From Euryarchaeota archaeon UBA256 (GTDB taxonomy: Archaea > Thermoplasmatota > Poseidoniia > Poseidoniales > Poseidoniaceae): 64,000 bases of DNA. The stretch's first letter is position 1. The number at the start of each line of letters is the position of its first letter. The position numbers and the translations under genes are program-made. Below the pieces are notes generated by a model, which made no database searches, was not told the DNA's origin, and saw only the letters and a list, made by a program, of their open reading frames with translations. The DNA lies in contig DACE01000033.1 in assembly GCA_002494645.1 (NCBI GenBank), forward strand, positions 14,538-78,537, written 5' to 3'. Shown piece by piece: positions 61,603 to 64,000 of this stretch.

Positions 61603-62802
61603 ATGGCAGATGGCTGGGCGAAATTTGCACATCGTTTTGGCCAGTACTATCGGTCCTCTACACTTTGGTCACCGCCACGAATTAAATCAAGAGAATGGAT
61701 GTTCATACCCTTTGGAGGAGCCCCCCCTCTTCGTCACAAATCCTTTGCTGACGTCAATCAAGTTCAGCAATTCCTATCGCAACGGGCCATGCATTCATGT
61801 TTCTATTCGACCGCGTATTGGAAACGACCCTATGAACTCAAGATGCATGATAAATTATGGCAGGGTGCCGACCTTATTTTTGATTTAGATGGGGACCACC
61901 TTCCCGGCGTGACGGACCGAGATTTTCCAGGGATGCTTGAAGTCATACACGATCAGGCATGGTCCTTGTGGAATGATTTTCTTGAGCCTGAATTTGGATT
62001 CAAGGAAGACTATCTCCAAGTTACATTCTCCGGACATCGCGGATTTCACCTTCACTATCGTGATCCTAAATTTTTCCACCTTGATTCTGAAGCTCGCAGG
62101 GAATTAGTCTCCCACATACGGGGCGAGGGAGTTGATGTAAAAGGCGGCCTTGCTCGCTATCACGACGGTGATGCAAAAGGCTGGACTGAACGTATTCGCA
62201 ACGGCATGGATGACATGATTCGCTCCCTTCAATCGATTCACCGAGGTACTGCGGCAAGCGTAGGTGAACTTAGTCGACTTACTGCTGCACTACAATCATT
62301 ACAAGATCGTGAAGGGGTAACATCGCAACGGTCTACTGCCTCGATACGAAAATTAGCAGAGGTTGTTGATCACCAACGAAGGGCAAAGGCCTTGAAAGAA
62401 GGGCGCTTTGAGGTGCTGGGAAACTATCAAACGTTGTTCCTTAATCTCTTGAAAGCTGACGCGTCTGTCGTCCTAGGCTCTGCTGGGGAGACCGACGAAG
62501 TTGTTACAATCGACGTTCGTCGCCAAATACGATGGCCGACATCTCTTCATGGCAAGTCTGGGATGAGGGTCTCTGAATTCCCTCTTTCGCGCCTCGACCC
62601 GGACGGGCCCAATCCATACGATCCTCTCATGGAAGCCTTCGTCCTCGGCATGGATGACGCATACGAGTTGGAATGGACGGTGGATGACGCCGTGGCACAA
62701 TTTGGGAACAACCGCATGGAGAGCAAGTTAGGTGAGAAAATACGACTTCACGAATCGGGTGCGGTATTCCTTGTTTTGAAAGGATGGGCTAAAATAATCT
62801 GA
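61603..62802 (+). CDS. priS: DNA primase small (catalytic) subunit
   Basis: 399 aa archaeo-eukaryotic primase. The catalytic acidic motif is LIFDLDGDH (Asp-x-Asp), the nucleotide-binding His motif is SGHRGFHLHY, and the family N-terminus has YYRSSTLWSPPRIKSREWMF. It makes RNA/DNA primers together with PriL, which is not in the window. The C-terminal third (LSRLDPDGPNPYDPLM and following) is less conserved. ATG 61603 is used. Confidence 0.93.
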   Translation: MADGWAKFAHRFGQYYRSSTLWSPPRIKSREWMFIPFGGAPPLRHKSFADVNQVQQFLSQRAMHSCFYSTAYWKRPYELKMHDKLWQGADLIFDLDGDHLPGVTDRDFPGMLEVIHDQAWSLWNDFLEPEFGFKEDYLQVTFSGHRGFHLHYRDPKFFHLDSEARRELVSHIRGEGVDVKGGLARYHDGDAKGWTERIRNGMDDMIRSLQSIHRGTAASVGELSRLTAALQSLQDREGVTSQRSTASIRKLAEVVDHQRRAKALKEGRFEVLGNYQTLFLNLLKADASVVLGSAGETDEVVTIDVRRQIRWPTSLHGKSGMRVSEFPLSRLDPDGPNPYDPLMEAFVLGMDDAYELEWTVDDAVAQFGNNRMESKLGEKIRLHESGAVFLVLKGWAKII

Positions 62803-62897
62803 TGTGTGAAATGATGTGGTTGAATGGGAAGCATTTGGTCCCGATATGAGGTAAGGTTCAAGGGTGGATTCTTCCCCCTTAGCATGAGGTGAGTCCA

Positions 62898-63917
62898 TTG
62901 GGTCTGCGCAAGGGGAAAAAATCCAAGGGCAAAGAGCCAACATTGCCGATGCCGAATTTGCCCATGCCGCCCGGCGCACCCGCACCACTTCCCATGCCGC
63001 CTGGGGCCGCCCCTCTCCCACCTTTACCGGGTGCGGATTTGCCAACTGCACCACTACCCGGTGCACCTTTGCCACCAGCAGCACTTCCTACTGCACCTCT
63101 TCCGGCACCACCCACCCCTACACCAGCGCCTCTCCAAGAGCCGGTCAATGATTCCTCAACGACACTTTCATCGATTACCGAAGAAAAAGGATACAATGAA
63201 CTGTGGGCTAAGCGCTCCGAAAAGCCTCTTCAGCAAATCTACGGCCATATTGACCGAATCAGCAACAAAGAAGCAGGCTCGCTGCTTGACCGCTACGCCG
63301 ACCGCTTTGGACACGCACTCGACCGGGAAATTATCGTAATGCGCAAGGCAGCAATGGAGGAAAAAATCGCTGATATTCGTGACGCCCCCATGGTTGAATT
63401 ACTCGAGGAAGAACTTCCAGAAGATGGATTGAGTGAACTCGAGCAAGTTGAAAACGAACTCCGCTCGCTAAAACCTCTCTATCAAGAAGCGAAATCTCTT
63501 GGCGATGCGGAAGCAATTGCCGAATTGAAACCGACCCTCCAGACCCTCATGGCACGCCGTAAAGTGTTGAAAGGTGGAGAAGGCACTGTTAGTCCATCCA
63601 GTGCCTCACCCGTCACTGCGGAAACATCTCGCGATAACGATGATTTGTTTGTGGACTTTGTTTCCATTGTTGACGACCTTCTAGGCGAACACCTGCCCGA
63701 ATCCATTGTCAATGCTTTTGTGGCCAGTGATGAATTCGAGATTTACCGCATGGTCATTGAATCCCCAGGCACCACCGATGATGATACACGAAGTCTATTT
63801 TACAATATGGTAGACGACCAATTAGGCAACATGTCAGATGATTCAATCAATGCATTTGTTTCCTCTCCTAACTTTGAAATTTATCGCCAAATAGGTGATC
63901 AGTACAAGGGTGCGTGA
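62898..63917 (+). CDS. Proline-rich protein with a C-terminal tandem repeat, unknown function
   Basis: About 339 aa if TTG 62898 is the start (MGLRKGKKSKGKEP), with GAGGTGAG 5 bases before it; GTG 62889 is an alternative. Residues about 20-80 are low-complexity Pro/Leu/Ala/Met (APLPMPPGA, PLPGAPLPP). Then comes a charged helical region (KPLQQIYGHIDRISNKEAGSL, VENELRSLKPLYQEAKSLGD). The C-terminus has two copies of a motif of about 35 residues: VDDLLGEHLPESIVNAFVAS followed by DEFEIYR, and VDDQLGNMSDDSINAFVSS followed by PNFEIYR. No family is recognised. The charge and proline content suggest a scaffold or surface-linked adaptor. Confidence 0.6.
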   Translation: MGLRKGKKSKGKEPTLPMPNLPMPPGAPAPLPMPPGAAPLPPLPGADLPTAPLPGAPLPPAALPTAPLPAPPTPTPAPLQEPVNDSSTTLSSITEEKGYNELWAKRSEKPLQQIYGHIDRISNKEAGSLLDRYADRFGHALDREIIVMRKAAMEEKIADIRDAPMVELLEEELPEDGLSELEQVENELRSLKPLYQEAKSLGDAEAIAELKPTLQTLMARRKVLKGGEGTVSPSSASPVTAETSRDNDDLFVDFVSIVDDLLGEHLPESIVNAFVASDEFEIYRMVIESPGTTDDDTRSLFYNMVDDQLGNMSDDSINAFVSSPNFEIYRQIGDQYKGA

Positions 63918-63922
63918 ATAAA

Positions 63923-64000
63923 ATGGGACTACTCGATAAAGCAGGTGCAGCCTCCGGAGGCGAAAAGAAAGAAGTGAAGAAGGCGGTCGCCAAAGCCGTT
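63923..64000 (+). CDS. Partial open frame at the right edge
   Basis: ATG 63923, 5 bases after the previous stop, opens MGLLDKAGAASGG and continues in a Lys-rich stretch to the window end (26 residues seen). The N-terminus (MGL then basic/Gly-rich) is similar in style to that of the preceding gene, so the two may be a co-transcribed pair. Function unknown. Confidence 0.5.
   Translation, partial: MGLLDKAGAASGGEKKEVKKAVAKAV

Noticed and set aside
63000..63125. Possible tandem DNA repeat or CRISPR-like pattern in the proline-rich segment
   Set aside because: The repeats are imperfect, short and codon-phased (Pro-Leu-Pro/Ala), with no spacers; it is low-complexity coding sequence.
62879..63196. 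Minus-strand Gly/Ala-rich frame
   Set aside because: It is the complement of the proline-rich low-complexity region of the gene at 62898.
1..64000. Prophage, insertion sequence, integron or defence island
   Set aside because: No transposase, integrase, capsid, restriction-modification, toxin-antitoxin or Cas genes were recognised, and the tRNA-Arg has no adjacent integrase or direct repeat of its 3' end.

Overview
The window looks like a piece of a marine Group II euryarchaeal genome (Candidatus Poseidoniales/Poseidoniia) or a close relative. This is inferred, because no 16S rRNA gene is present. The informational genes are archaeal: exosome Rrp4/Rrp41/Rrp42, proteasome alpha, SBDS, L37Ae, EF-2, small primase PriS, RfcL and TiaS. 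They are interleaved with genes of bacterial or eukaryotic flavour: futalosine-pathway menaquinone genes, Old Yellow Enzyme, a glutathione S-transferase, a MamK-like actin, a PMR1-like P-type ATPase and half of a deoxyhypusine hydroxylase. Genes are densely packed with many stop/start overlaps (TGATG, ATGA, GTGA) and occasional TTG/GTG starts. I see no rRNA operon, CRISPR array, insertion sequence or phage genes, and no gene-free stretch longer than 300 bases.

Layout. 1-6.4 kb: a Get3/ArsA ATPase (cut by the left edge), a membrane protein, a membrane-anchored transglutaminase-like protein and the trkA-trkH potassium uptake pair. 6.4-10.2 kb: RFC large subunit and glycyl-tRNA synthetase on the minus strand, then a ferredoxin. 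10.2-19.2 kb: a very long Lhr-type helicase (1760 aa) and a 1191-aa secreted/anchored lectin-LamG-calcium-binding protein, then tRNA-Arg(CCG). 19.3-28 kb: Old Yellow Enzyme, GST, archaeosortase, HAD phosphatase, TiaS, small membrane proteins, a P-loop-defective RecA-like protein, PurB and Dph6.

28-35 kb is the conserved archaeal RNA-processing/proteostasis superoperon: psmA, SBDS, rrp4, rrp41, rrp42, rpl37ae, pcc1, prefoldin beta, DHH phosphoesterase and a helical-repeat protein. 34.8-37.5 kb, minus strand: Nudix, a second helical-repeat protein and a UbiD-family decarboxylase. 37.7-41.9 kb: rps12, rps7, a small (possibly frameshifted) membrane protein, EF-2 and a MOSC protein. 41.9-47.8 kb holds much of the isoprenoid pathway: a fused IPP isomerase-GGPP synthase, isopentenyl phosphate kinase, thiolase and a DUF35 protein, with KptA among them. 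With the nearby UbiD this fits the archaeal (anhydromevalonate phosphate) mevalonate route to ether lipids.

47.8-54.7 kb: a double zinc-ribbon protein, the MamK-like actin, then a minus-strand transaldolase/split-transketolase/OPT-transporter block. 54.9-64 kb: a P2A-type ATPase behind a palindrome-rich control region, mqnE-mqnA-mqnD, the half-size DOHH-like protein, a small zinc protein, PriS and two proteins of unknown function.

The most notable items are the half-length DOHH homologue (eIF5A hypusine pathway), the MamK-like actin, the type-1 IDI fused to GGPP synthase, the P-loop-less RecA paralogue and the archaeosortase. Family calls come from motif recognition by reading alone; no database search was run.
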